A stretch of DNA of 64,000 nt from Phallusia mammillata (taxonomy: Eukaryota; Chordata; Ascidiacea; Phlebobranchia; Ascidiidae). The stretch spans positions 62,001 to 126,000 of the forward strand of contig QLIY01000122.1 of the NCBI GenBank assembly GCA_003260075.1, given 5' to 3'. Below, one piece after another: positions 10,318 through 21,110 of the stretch; the first letter of the stretch is position 1; each line of letters starts with the position of its first letter. The translations under genes were made by a program, and so were the position numbers. The notes beneath the pieces are model-generated. The model ran no database searches and had not been told where the DNA came from. It saw nothing but the letters and a program-made list of their open reading frames with translations.

Positions 10318-12637
10318 AAAATCTTCATTTATCATCGTGAGATCTTGGAATTGGTAGAAGGTAATTGAACAATCAAATCCTATGCCACATTATCAGCAAG
10401 AAACTATTGGAAAAAGTTTTGTATTCAACCATTTACGTTATGTTTTCTCAACAGATCAAGGTGGTATCAAGACCAAGTCAGCAATTGAAAGTAACAACAC
10501 GTCTGTAAGCATTGTTCGATACCTTTTTAGTAAATAGGGCTGAAGAGCCACCTTAAATTATTTGTGTGTGAATGTTGTATGCTGATTTGGTACAAATTCT
10601 ACTGTATTGTTTTCAAACAATCTTTACAGTACAACCGTACTTAAAGAGTTCTTATGTACTGCTTCTTTGTTTGTTTGTTTCATTTTTATTCTTCGTTGGC
10701 GGGCAACACGCGAGGCCTAAACGGGCTTCTCAAAAACCAATCGGGTTCGGGCCGGGTTCGGACTCCAATTTCAGGCCCGTTTATAACTTTGTCTAGCTGA
10801 CGGAGTCCGTCTAGCTGACTGCTTCATTGTGAGCCTATTGAACCATATTTTAATTGATTGTTTTCAAAGTAAAGAAATTGGTACTTTAATTTGGTTCAAC
10901 CCATTGGTTCAAGCGGGTTAAAGCAAATGCCAAGTTTATGAAGTCTCTCGCTCAGGAAAACACAAGCGGTCGAGACAGGATTAGAACCAACAACCTTGTG
11001 AACACGAGTGCAGCCAATTACCGGTCAAATGTGACATAATGAGTTTTTAATTCTTTCAGGGTGATGGAAAGGAAGGTGGTAGTTCGGAACCAAAACCATG
11101 TCTTATCTGTGAGGAAACCTTCGCTGTGATAACGTTCAAACCATGTGGCCACAAGATTCTGTGTCAAGGTTTGTTGTTTACGTTGCATAGTGATTTGTAC
11201 AACTCCCGGATCCCATTTTTTGACCCATTAGCTGGCATAATGTAAATTGCGGTTTGTAGTTTGTAAGCGATATAGGCAAATTCTTTGTATACGTTTGAAC
11301 AAAAGGGCCTTTGGCCTTTGCTCATCGATGCTACATCGCGTTTATCTGAATGAGGTTTTCAAAATTTAAATTGTTTTTGTTGGATGATACTGAACTTGAA
11401 ACTGCTTGTTTTAGATTTAACCAGATATAAGGGGGGATCTGTGCAAATTTTATCATATTAGAACAGGGGTCGGCAACCCCTGGCACGCGAGGTGTTTTTT
11501 CATGGCACGGCAACCGATTTGCCTGTTTATATTGAAGTAACAATTTAACCTGTTACACTGCTAGTTTATAGTTTTTATCATGCAATTGTCTTAAAATTCA
11601 CCCTTTCATGAACAAAACACTCCGCTTTCTCTTTATTATTGATATCTGCTGGCACGAACCACTATTATTTTGAAAAACGTTGGCACGCGAGGTCATTAAC
11701 ACACGGAAACAACAAGTAAATAGGCACGCGTCGCCTGAAAGGTTGCCGACCCCTGCACTAGTACATTACCTAAATTGCAAGTAACCAATTGCCTCAATTT
11801 AAATAGCATGCGTTTTTGTTAGGTTGTGGCACTAACACGCCCATGAAGCGATGCCTTTCTTGTCAAACATTGATCACTAAGAAGGTTATGCCATTTGAAG
11901 ATGAAAATGAGATGCTGAAAAACAAGGTACACTTGAAATAGCTGGAATATATCACATTACGGCACTCGTGATAGTAATTGGAGTCGGACTTCTTGGTTTA
12001 GAACTTGATCGGGAAGGTTAAAAAAGACCAATTTGAGTTCACATTCATCCACTTTTATTTTGTAACTTCGCTTTCTGTGCGAATCAGTGCATTGATATTG
12101 GGTCTAACTGGGCTTCGGCCTGGGTTCTGCCTTAAAATAAGGGGTCCAATCGAAACTGCTTTTTTGATTTGGCTCTTGGGAGTAACTGGAGTTTAAGCCT
12201 AATTTAAAATAAAGGTCCATAAATTTAAACTAAAAATTTATGTCTGGTAAGTAAATTGGTGCCAAGACCATGGACAGACGTCACCAGGCAACAGACACTT
12301 GAAGAGGAATGCGATCCGAAGAAAGACACTTGTGTCGATCAAAGCGAGGGGACGCCATGTCCTGGGCGATTGATTGATTTATTAAGTAAATTGGTCTAAA
12401 TAGGATTTTTTTTTCAAACAGAATATATGCTGTTGGCTGGCTTGAATTCGTTATTTGTGTATTCTTGCTCAGCTTGAGGAAATGCGGGAATCCCAGATGT
12501 GTGCGATTTGTTTTGACAACGACCGAAACTTTGCTTTCAACCCTTGTGGTCACGGAGCCTGTGGAGACTGCACCCCCTCCCTTGAAAAATGTCACATCTG
12601 CAGACAAGACATTCAAAGCACATTGAAGTTGTTCTAA
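10318..12637 (+). CDS. Second tandem copy of the mind-bomb-like 3' RING cassette (5'-truncated)
   Basis: This is a near copy of the last exons of the upstream ligase. It holds a truncated MIB-repeat exon ending at 10360 (homology starts mid-exon at 10318), then 10455-10504, 11060-11168, 11823-11926 and 12473-12637 with stop TAA. The two RINGs are intact (CLICEETFAV..CGHKILC; CAICFDNDRNFAFNPCGHGACGDC..CHICRQ). No start codon or N-terminal domain belongs to it. The acceptor at 10455 needs one carried base, which the donor at 7836 supplies, so splicing 7836 to 10455 would give an open protein with clean RINGs. It may be the true 3' end of the ligase, a partial duplicate, or a second haplotype placed in tandem. 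Its intron contains a 292-bp hAT element missing from cassette 1. Confidence 0.7.
11464..11755. mobile_element. 292-bp hAT-type element in cassette 2 only
   Basis: Perfect 15-bp terminal inverted repeats CAGGGGTCGGCAACC / GGTTGCCGACCCCTG bound the element. The flanks tattagaa and cactagta match at five of eight positions. The matching intron in cassette 1 (around 9025-9045) has no insertion. Internal repeats of ggcacgcg are visible; no coding sequence. Confidence 0.8.
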
Positions 12638-12847
12638 GCAATATAAATATCAAACTTTATTGCATCCTTTCAGTTGTAAATTAGCACTCTCTTTTACTAT
12701 TGAATTATCTTGCTAATTATGACACTTTTAGCATCGTTTTATTAGCTTTTGATTATCGACATACTAATGCTTCAATAGTTTTTTTGCATTATGCGCCTTC
12801 TTTGTATTTAGCCCACATGTGTATTGCCTTGATATAACGTTGAGCCT

Positions 12848-12853
12848 AATAAA
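12848..12853 (+). terminator. Poly(A) signal after RING cassette 2
   Basis: AATAAA lies about 210 nt beyond the stop codon of cassette 2 (12635-12637), in sequence homologous to the 3' flank of cassette 1. Confidence 0.5.
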
Positions 12854-13025
12854 CATACATTTCCGCATTTACTCACGCCTGCTTTTAATGTTGATCCATT
12901 TGTTTTTGTAGATTTGTTTCAGTTGATATTTTTTGTTTTTCGGCTTTATTTGCAAAACAAACCCAAGATTATGCAAACACTTTGTATGAAATAAATTTTA
13001 ACATGTATAATTACTGATTGCATAT

Positions 13026-13480
13026 CTAGTCTAGCCTATGCTTTGTCATGTGTGGGAATGCTTGGTAAACAGCTGATTCGCTGTGACGCCTTTAATGGGC
13101 CTGGCGTACTATGATTTTTATATGAGTGTACCGCGATCGCTGTTCTGCATACATCTTAACTGATTATTTGTGGTTTAACTGTCGATCCCCTACTACACAG
13201 CTGACATGTACAGCATGCGAGGCAGGCAACACCGCTTGTGATTCGACTTTTAGCAGGTTCTCTGCTAAGCCGCTTGTGATTCGACTTTTAGCAGGTTCTC
13301 TGCCCTAGCTTGTTTAGCTCAGTTTGTAGAGCGCGAATCACGGAAAGACTCTTGTGGTGGGTTCGAATCCCACCGCAGGCTAGATTATTCTAGCCTGTTC
13401 CTTGCCATATGGGAAGGCTTGGGAGACCAGCTGATTGGTATGACGCCTTTAATAGGCCTGGCGTACTACAAACTATTGAG
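13026..13480 (+). repeat. SINE cluster with tRNA-like head and two tails
   Basis: A tail (cctttaatgggcctggcgta) occurs at about 13089 and again, with one change, at about 13446. Between them lie a body, a 34-bp tandem repeat (13232-13265 and 13270-13303) and a tRNA-like head at 13308-13380. Related copies are at 2395-2640 and 10143-10317. Confidence 0.6.
13308..13380 (+). pseudogene. tRNA-like head of the SINE
   Basis: The 73-nt segment has a tRNA layout: D stem GCTC/GAGC, T arm GTGGG-TTCGAAT-CCCAC and a largely paired acceptor (GCTTGTT with CGCAGGC). The anticodon stem has a mismatch and an extra base before it, and loop position 33 is C instead of U. It is best read as a tRNA-derived repeat head, not a working tRNA. 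If folded, the anticodon would be GGA. Confidence 0.55.
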
Positions 13481-13609
13481 CAAAGTTGCTAGTCAACCTT
13501 AATTTTGTGCTAAGTTTTGCTTAATGTACTTGAAGGTCAACGTGCAGAAATAAGAAAACACAACGTGAAACAAAACAAAAACGATTTACAAAATCTAGCG
13601 GCTTTAAAC

Positions 13610-14000
13610 TAGAGTTGGAAACGGGCCTCATATTACCCGGCCCTAACCCGACAGCACAAGCCCGAAACCCGGCACGAACCCGATTCATTTTTGAGAAGCC
13701 CGTTTAGGCCCGAAAGTTTGATTGACAGGCCCAACTACTTATTTTGCGACTCACACCAAACCTTAGAAAACCACCAAAGATTGCTATTTTAGCTTTCAAG
13801 TAAATAATCTGTAGTGATTTGCTCAAGGTTTCGTTTTTTTGCGGCCATTTTGCCTCGACAATAAACAAGTTTGAGAACCACTGCAATGGACCATCGGTCT
13901 TGAACAAGGCGTTTTAGGGCTGTTTAACATTAGATCAGGTCCAGCATTAAAAGCTTTTTTAAAGAATTTAAGACCTAATCCGGCCCGACTGACACCTCTG
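13610..14000. mobile_element. 391-bp hAT-type element with perfect 8-bp target duplication
   Basis: CTTTAAAC flanks both sides (13602-13609 and 14001-14008). The ends (tagagttggaaacgggcc; reversed right end cagaggtgtcagtcgggcc) are imperfect inverted repeats, and the interior is rich in GGCCCG-type motifs. Related, oppositely oriented sequence occurs at about 8170-8265 and 10695-10790. Confidence 0.75.
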
Positions 14001-14288
14001 CTTTAAACACACTAATAAAGCAGTAAATAGCGACCATCATAAAGAGACCCTATCAAACTTCACGGAAAGCCACTCGAGTTGCTGAAAATATCTAATTTGC
14101 ATCTAAAAGGGTTGGTTTCGCGATGTGCCTTTTTATGTCCACTGACTTGTTAAGCATTAACTGAAAGCAAACACCAAACCCTCAGCTTTGTTATGAGGAA
14201 CTTTTATACTTTTCCATGCAGTATGTATGTATTACTGGTGCCGAATCAGCTAAATTGGGCTCAGTTCAAAAGTCATACTCTACCCTTC

Positions 14289-14530
14289 TAACGCAAAACA
14301 TTTTGGATTTTTTTAGTGTCCGGCAAACAGTGGTGTTTCTACACTAAGAGTAGCTGTGTTATACATTGCGATCTTACTTGTGTGCATTGGCGTAGCCAGG
14401 AAGGGGGGGGGGGGTTAACGCAAAACATTTTGGATTGTTTTAGTGTCCGGCAAACAGTGGTGTTTCTACACTAAGAGTAGCTATGTTATACATTGCGATC
14501 TTACTTGTGTGCATTGGCGTAGCCAGGAAG
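14289..14530 (+). repeat. 115-bp direct duplication around 12 G
   Basis: 14289-14402 and 14416-14530 are near-identical, separated by G at 14403-14414. The first copy ends at ccaggaag, where the second continues to gtgacc. Confidence 0.9.
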
Positions 14531-15324
14531 GTGACCATGGCTGATTCCAAAATATTGAAAAAACTTAATTCAGTGTGATTTTGTACCAGTTCATTAATAA
14601 ATTACTATCAAACGGAAAAGGCTATTGGCAGACCTGTCAAACCTTAGCTTAAAAAATCAGGTGTAAGTTAAAAACACCTTTTACGCCCAGTGTTAACAAA
14701 GCAAACTAGATTTTAATTCTAGGTTGAAAAAAACGAAAAAAATAAATAGTTGACGCGAAGTTGATTTTATCACAGTTTAAAGTGTTCTTGGTCAGGGTAA
14801 ATAAAGAAGTTGTGTTCATATTAAAGTCAGTTTTGACACCCTAAATCTGCACGACTAACAATTTTACACATTTTGCTTTTAAAACGTAGATTTCAAGTTG
14901 ATCACTGCAGCAAACATTGTTTAGGCAGGTTAGATTTCTTCGACGACTGAAAGATCTACAGGTAAACAACCTTATTACATTTTAATAGTTGGGGCTATGT
15001 TTCTTTATTGCGGAAATACGAAGAAACATTGCGTATTATTTGCAAGCTTTACTTAATAGTTCACTTCGTCTTTTTGGAGCTGAATCAACAAGATCTTTTT
15101 CCCACTTTATGGTTAAAATATGTTTGCAACCAAAGTGCTAGAAACAGGTTTAAAGCAAAAAAGCACTATATGAGTTATCAGTTGTTGTTTGTACCAATGG
15201 TAGAGGACAATACATGCCATTGAAGTTAGATCAAGGACTGTTTTCATAACTGCATCAGCTGTGTTGCTCCTTTACCATTATCTGACGCCTCCTAAATGAA
15301 AGTCTTTTAATAAATACACTGCTG

Positions 15325-16334
15325 CAGTGTTTCCCAACCTATGGGTCGCCTGAAAATTTTGTTGGGTCGCCTGTTTTTGTGACATTAAGAACATGTACTT
15401 TTCACTTTGTTTCGTATCGTTATTTTTTAATTTCCAAGACTTAAATTGTTGCCCAAATATTTAATTTGGTGATAACTAGGGCAAGTTTTTGCAACTTTTG
15501 CAACTTTTTTTTACAGCTTCCGGCAGCTTCCTAAATACTCAGAATTTATGTAGTATGATGTTATAAGCTGTTTGTAGGAATTTTATATTGCAACTTTTTT
15601 CTATTTTTCGTGCAACTTTTGACTGCAACTTTTATCAAGTATTGCGCAAAATGTAAAGGAGTGATTTAAAAAAAAGATGCTATAAAACTATTTTTAGTAT
15701 GGTTTTATTCTCTTTGATTTGCATAACAAAGAGCTATGTGATGGATTAGCTGCATCTCAATGTTATCTATGACGCAACAGTTGGCTTGCAAGCTAGAAGT
15801 TCAACAACCCCAGCCAAGCATAAAGTTTTATATAAAAGTGCATTCGTTATTTTGCAAGTAAGAAGCGATAACCTTGATATCTGTTAAGATGCAGTCTAAG
15901 GCAGGGATTGTCCAACCTGTGACCCGCTAGTCATTTTAACTCCAAGAAGTATGCATAAATGCAACTTTTTACTGCAACTTTTGTTGAAATTAAGTGCAAC
16001 TTTCTCACGTTTTTAGTGCAACAGAAACTTGCCCTAGTGATAACTTGATGTGATAATCGGTAGTTCTGTTTGTGACGTCATAAGGTATGTGTTAGCTCAC
16101 TCTTGAGCGTTGTCTGGCTGATAATGCTCTGAAGTCCGGGCTAAATAGAAGTGTCTGGTCGATTGATAATTTGATTTTCGAAACTGACGTAGCAATTTTA
16201 AAAAAAGCTTTCCTGATTTACAAACCAAAATACAACCAAAATAGTAAGAATGTATGTCCATGGGTCGCGAGAAACTACAAAACAAAATTTTGGGAAGTAT
16301 TTGGTTCGCGTCAAAAAAAGGTTGGGAACCACTG
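15325..16334. mobile_element. About 1-kb hAT-type element (outer element)
   Basis: The inverted ends are CAGTGTTTCCCAACCT and AGGTTGGGAACCACTG, followed inward by gggtcgc on both sides. The flanking 8-mers cactgctg and cactttac share only cact. A second element is inserted inside it. No intact transposase is visible. Confidence 0.7.
15476..16037. mobile_element. Element nested inside the outer hAT element
   Basis: The inverted ends are CTAGGGCAAGTTT and AAACTTGCCCTAG, with a perfect 6-bp direct repeat TGATAA at 15470-15475 and 16038-16043. The ends are built from repeated gcaactttt units. Interior non-coding. Confidence 0.7.
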
Positions 16335-16476
16335 CACTTTACTGTAATCGTTTTCCATCCATAAAACGCTCTTTTCAGATACCTTTTATTGTTATCAGAA
16401 CCGTTTAACAAGGCTGATAAAACTTTCAACATAAATTTGCTCGTATTATTGCTACATATAACTCCAATGTTTACAG

Positions 16477-18826
16477 GTACATTGTTTTCAAACGGATGTC
16501 AAACAGCCATCATGCAAGCCTACGAATCAGGTAAAATTGCAATATTTGCATTTAAATGCGATTAATTTGTCCACACCGTCTGCTGGTAAATATGAACTCT
16601 ACACCAATTATAATGTTAATGTATATCTTGTTTGCGTAAAAACACGTCAGTAAAAACAAATAGTTACACCACTTTACCATGTTAATTAACAGCATTTCAA
16701 ACGTACCGGTAAGTTGTAAAGTAGATTATAGTAAATTTAATCTACGAAATGAAATTATTCATCTACCACGGCTATTCCAAGGCTTGTATTGCTACATTGC
16801 AGTGTATAATTGTGATATAAAAACAGAAATATGAAAACATAAAGCATTAAGATTAGCAGGAGAAGCTAGCGGTTCGAGAGAAGAATTTGCATCTGGAGCT
16901 TATGATTTCAAAGTTGGTGACATGGTAACGGTTTCTCTTCCTGTTGAAGTCTTGAAGGATTTTATGGAGGCATATACTACCGAATGGACCGACACTATGT
17001 TATATGTAAGTTGTCCTAATCCAAATGCCCCTGTTGGTTACTTGCGTTTTGTGAAACTTTAAATAGTCGTATTCGATTTGTATTGCGGGAGCTATTTAAC
17101 TACTTTTAGTAGTCAGTAGCTATTAATTTGGATCTGTTAACATTTATTCTGTCACCATGACTGTTGGGAGTGATGAAACTTAAACCAAAAAAACGTTTTT
17201 TATCTGACTGAACTTTATGGTTAGATGTAACTTACAACCTTTATATATAAAGCCTTCTAGGTAGTGATGTACCAAATTCGGTTTATCGAATTCATTCGAA
17301 TCAGATTTTTGCGAAGATTTGGTGTCGTCCACATAAATTGTTGTGATTCGGCGAAAGCAAATCTTCTTCTACGATCACAACTGTGCGCTTTTAGCCTAAT
17401 TACGTAGGCTACAACAAATTCGGTCAAGTAATAATTATCACTTAAGTTACGAAGCATTGCTTATATAAAGTCTGTTTTTTTGCTGCTTGATTTAGATCAC
17501 GGGCAAAGTGGGAACAATTTGGAGCATCAAGCCGGGAAATCTGTTTACCGTCTTGTACCAAGTGAGTCCAGACACCGGAGTGGCAATGAGGAATCATGTA
17601 GTTATTTTGCATCGTGAGGTGCTGGAATTGGCGGAAGGTAATAAGTAATAGAATCAGAATCCGATATCTTATTCAACACTGCTTGTCACAAATAGATGAT
17701 TATAGAACATGGCAAGCTGTACTAACAATGTAGCCTACACCCGTCGTTGTTATTTAGGTTTTTGGACAGATCAAGATGACACCCAAGCAATTGAGAGCCA
17801 AAAATCAAATAAAAGTCGCATACCATCGGTCAGTATCAGTTTGTACTTTTGCAACAAGTAAATAAGATTTAAAACGACAAAAACCGAAAAATTTGTAATT
17901 GGTAGTCAAGCTTAACTTAACTCATTCTAATAATTCTATAAAATGACTCCCTTCGTTGTAAAAAATTTGCACTTTTTTCTGGTATGCTTGTGATAATCTG
18001 AAAATATAACTGTTTCAGGATAAGTCTCATGGCTCGGTTTGGGGACCAACAATGTGTCTCATCTGTGAGGTAGCACTTGCAATAATAACATACAACCCGT
18101 GTGGCCACAAAATTCTTTGTCAAGGTTTGTTGCTGCTAATTTAAGTTGTGGTTCTGCACAAACTCCACCTTTTTGTGTAGGTTGCGATTCCAGTCACCAG
18201 TTAGAAGAATGTCTTTCTTGTCAAACATTGATCACTAAGAAGTTATTGCCATTTGAGGAAGAAAACGAGATGCTAAAAAACCAGGTGAACCAAAAATTGC
18301 TGCGTGGTATATCATGTCAGACATTATTTAGATTTATTGCTATGTAAGCAGTTATGTAAGCAGTGCTTAACGTGTCCCTCTTGTAATCACGAGGTTGTTC
18401 GTTTTAATCCTGTCTGCGCCTTTATTTCGAGCAACAAACATGAATAGCATTGTTTTAACCCAGTTGTAGGCTATGTGATGGGATGCATTAAAATTAAATC
18501 AAAAACACATTTTTTATCAAATAACAGACTGCGGACATGTTGTTAACATAATAATTTTGGGCGTTGCGTGCGTACCGGGGACAAAAATGAAACAAACTAA
18601 CAAAACAGTTTTGCAACATAGACTTGGTATTGACTTCGAGCTTTTACTTCTTGCATAGCTTGAAGAGATACGAAAAGCCAATCTTTGTGCGGTCTGCTAC
18701 GACCAGGATCGCGAAGTTGCTTTCCAACCTTGTGGCCACGGAGCTTGCGAGAACTGCGCACCTTCCCTTCGACAGTGTCACATGTGCAGACGTGACATTA
18801 TTCACCGATTCAGGGTTTTCCCTTGA
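16477..18826 (+). CDS. Third, diverged mind-bomb-like 3' cassette: linker exon, MIB repeat, two RING fingers
   Basis: Exons are 16477-16530 (54-nt phase 1-1 linker), 16860-17005, 17496-17637, 17770-17828, 18019-18124, 18181-18284 and 18659-18826 (TGA stop), 258 residues in frame. The second MIB repeat reads FKVGDMVTVSLPVEVLKDF, ITGKVGTIWSIKPGN, HREVLELAE. The RINGs read CLICEVALAIITYNPCGHKI with CLSC, and CAVCYDQDREVAFQPCGHGA with CHMC. Exon lengths and phases match the last exons of the ligase at 1-9755, but protein identity is clearly lower than between cassettes 1 and 2, so this is an older duplicate. No N-terminal half is visible between 12.6 and 16.5 kb. An ATG at 16512 is in frame, but the first exon begins in phase 1, like an internal exon. 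It may be an alternative 3' cassette of the upstream gene or a truncated paralogue. Confidence 0.75.
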
Positions 18827-18915
18827 ATATAGCATTGAGCCTGGAAATACACAAATAAGTTTTGTTCCTGTATTTACTCATGCCTAATTGCAATATTTAT
18901 CCGATATTTAACAAT

Positions 18916-19082
18916 ATTGTGAACTTGTTTATGAATAAATAACACTTGTTTAAAAGTTTTCCTGTATTCGGGGGGGGGGGTTATTGTCAAGTTTTTGGTT
19001 TTTTAATTCAAATATCATTCAAACTGTATTGTGCACTTGTTTATGAATAAATAACACTTGTTTAAAAGTTTTCCTGTATTCG
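18916..19082 (+). repeat. 55-bp direct duplication beyond 10 G
   Basis: 18916-18970 recurs at 19028-19082; G run at 18970-18979. It lies in the 3' flank of cassette 3 and duplicates its poly(A) signal. Confidence 0.85.
18934..18939 (+). terminator. Poly(A) signal after cassette 3
   Basis: AATAAA lies about 108 nt after the TGA stop at 18824-18826. The surrounding 55 bp is repeated at 19028-19082 beyond a poly-G run. Confidence 0.55.
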
Positions 19083-20183
19083 TAAATTACTTTATTAATA
19101 TGAACTCTGCAACCATTTGTTTCCGGCAAAACAGCTTGAATGTGAGACTTTACTCACTGTTTGAATTTCGTAGCTAGTGTTGTTTTGTACAGTGCTTTAA
19201 CCCGGACTTAAATTTAAGGGTCCGGATATATTTTGCCACAAAGAATGAAGGGGTTTCTACTCGTTTTCGGCGGTATAACGTCTAAGCAAACTTAGTAAAC
19301 GACATTTCTCCGTTATGCTTTATTAAAAATAGTCCGAATTACAAAAAGGGCAAGTGATTTAACAGAAAACTGACTTTAAGAATGAGATCCGCAAAAGATA
19401 AAAACGTTCATTTGCAACCAAAAGCTTACTTTCAACTGTGCTTAACATAACAAATAAGAAGCAAACAAACAAATTTGTTTTTTTTGTGCTAACTATGCTT
19501 GTCGTGGGGAAAGTTTTAAACTATAACTAATTGCCACAATCTACGATTCCTCTGCCACGATATAAAATTTTATTTTGTCGCGTTTATCTTTAAATTTGTG
19601 GACACATTTCTTTAAATTACGCATTCATGCATGACGGTGGAAACAACAGTCACGGGTTTTTAATTATGTAAAAGCGTTTTTTTACTGATTTGCAAAAGTT
19701 TGTAAACAAATCGTTGCTGTAATTTCCTAGTTTCGTAAGAGTAATGTTACAAAAGTATAGGTTTGTAGTTGTTCGGGAGATTATTATTAAACATATCTTA
19801 TATTTTGTTTTTTTACACAACTACCTATTATTCATTGTGGCTTGTGCAATGTGCATGTTCTGCACATACTTTAACTAATAATAATGTTGGTAAAAGAATA
19901 CCAAAAAGGTTTAAAAGGAAAAGCATTAAGAAATATAATGAAAGCGTTAAACAGTGTGCAGTGACTTTGTTTATCTTAGAAAAGGAGTCAGACTCAGAAA
20001 CCAGCTGATTAAAAAGTAAATCTAACATGGCTGACCAAAGTCATATGGCCTGCATTTTGATAAATTACATCTAAAATATGACCATAATTTTTGTCATACA
20101 TTGATACTATATTTAGTTAGAATTAATCTTAATGATGAAAATATAGGCCAAAATAGATGTAAAAACCGGCATGGTTTATTTTC

Positions 20184-20217
20184 AAACGTTTTGGCAAAAG
20201 CTCATGCCATCATCAGC
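20184..20217 (-). ncRNA. Hammerhead-ribozyme-like core in a repeat
   Basis: On the minus strand CTGATGA is followed by stem TGGCA / TGCCA with an 8-nt loop, then AAAACG. The hammerhead core is CUGANGA, stem II, GAAA. The G of GAAA is changed here, so activity is doubtful. Such cores are known in Penelope-like and related retroelements. A partial relative (aaacgttttggcaaacgc) is near 2143. Confidence 0.35.
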
Positions 20218-20298
20218 GATAAGATGACAACAGAATTCTATTATATACATCTATTATATGAAAAAGGAAGAATATCTGAATTAAGTACATTTGTTTTT

Positions 20299-20638
20299 AC
20301 AACATCCGATAGGTGACGCAAAACAGATGTAAAATTAACACAGTCTACTCCTTGCTGTTTTGGGGTCTGAAAAATTATTGATCCCTGCTTTTTCCAATTG
20401 CAGGGTTTTATTGTTTGCAAGTTTTAACAGTGTTTAAGCCAGTGGTTCTTAACCGGTGGGAAATTTAATGTTTTTGGAGGGAAATTAGGGGGGGGGGACA
20501 ACATCCGATAGGTGACGCAAAACAGATGTAGAATTAACACAGTCTACTCCTTGCTGTTTTGGGGTCTGAAAAATTACTGATCCCTGCTTTTTCCAATTGC
20601 AGGGTTTTATTGTTTGGAAGTTTTAACAGTGTTTAAGC
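20299..20638 (+). repeat. 141-bp direct duplication with 10 G
   Basis: 20299-20439 recurs at 20498-20638. The G run is at 20488-20497, after a hAT left end present only in the first copy. Confidence 0.9.
20440..20487. mobile_element. Left end of a hAT-type element cut off by a poly-G junction
   Basis: cagtggttcttaaccggtgg starts right after gtttaagc. In the second copy of this region (20498-20638) gtttaagc continues into unrelated sequence, so one version carries the insertion and the other is empty. No right end is present. Confidence 0.5.
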
Positions 20639-20775
20639 ACCAATAATCACCCAATAGTGGCAGCACTATAGTGAAGTAATATGAAATTATATGCTTATTT
20701 ATTATTTAAAGATGTAAAATGTGTTTTTTGTAGCTTCTTGTTCTACAAATATGTAAAATATAGTAATATTTTTAT

Positions 20776-21110
20776 AAATCTGTAAAACAAGAAACATGCC
20801 TGTGCCTTTAAAGCTTTCTTCTCTTTTTCTGCTTCAAGTTTTTCTTGCTCCCTTCGTCTACAGTGATGTCATAGGGGTAAGATATATACGACTTATATAT
20901 ACTTTTGTTTTTTAGTCTTTGACAAATCAGTCAGATGGGGGGGGGGATTAAATCTGCAAAACAAGGAACATGTCCGTGCCTTTAAAGCTTTCTTTTCTAT
21001 TTCTGCCTCAAGTTTTTCTTGCTCCCATTGTCTACAGTGATGTCATTGGGGTAAGATATTTCCGACTTATATATACTTTTGTTTTTTAGTCTTTGACAAA
21101 TCAGTCAGAT
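20776..21110 (+). repeat. 161-bp direct duplication with 10 G (contains RNF13-like exon 1)
   Basis: 20776-20936 and 20950-21110, about 8% different; G run at 20937-20946. Confidence 0.9.

Larger units (their letters stand above)
7795..13022 (+). repeat. Tandem segmental duplication carrying RING cassettes 1 and 2
   Basis: 7795-10142 corresponds to 10318-13022. The first about 726 bp (7795-8520 against 10318-11043) looks almost identical by eye, while the following exons, introns and 3' flank differ by roughly a tenth, with indels and one transposon insertion. The left border is inside a coding exon, and both units end at the same point next to tRNA-derived repeat sequence. Such an abrupt change in identity fits a shared stretch used twice in assembly, or gene conversion. 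Confidence 0.8.
12638..16476. other. Interval between cassettes 2 and 3
   Basis: Holds the 3' flank of cassette 2, a SINE cluster, hAT elements at 13610-14000 and 15325-16334 (with a nested one) and a poly-G junction. No mind-bomb N-terminal exon is visible. Confidence 0.7.
18827..20795. other. Intergenic region upstream of the RNF13-like gene
   Basis: Contains the poly(A) region of cassette 3, two poly-G duplications, a hAT end and a hammerhead-like repeat. No convincing promoter motif was picked out. Confidence 0.6.

Noticed and set aside
13308-13380. Functional tRNA gene
   Set aside because: Mismatched anticodon stem, extra base and C33 within a SINE body argue for a repeat-derived pseudogene.
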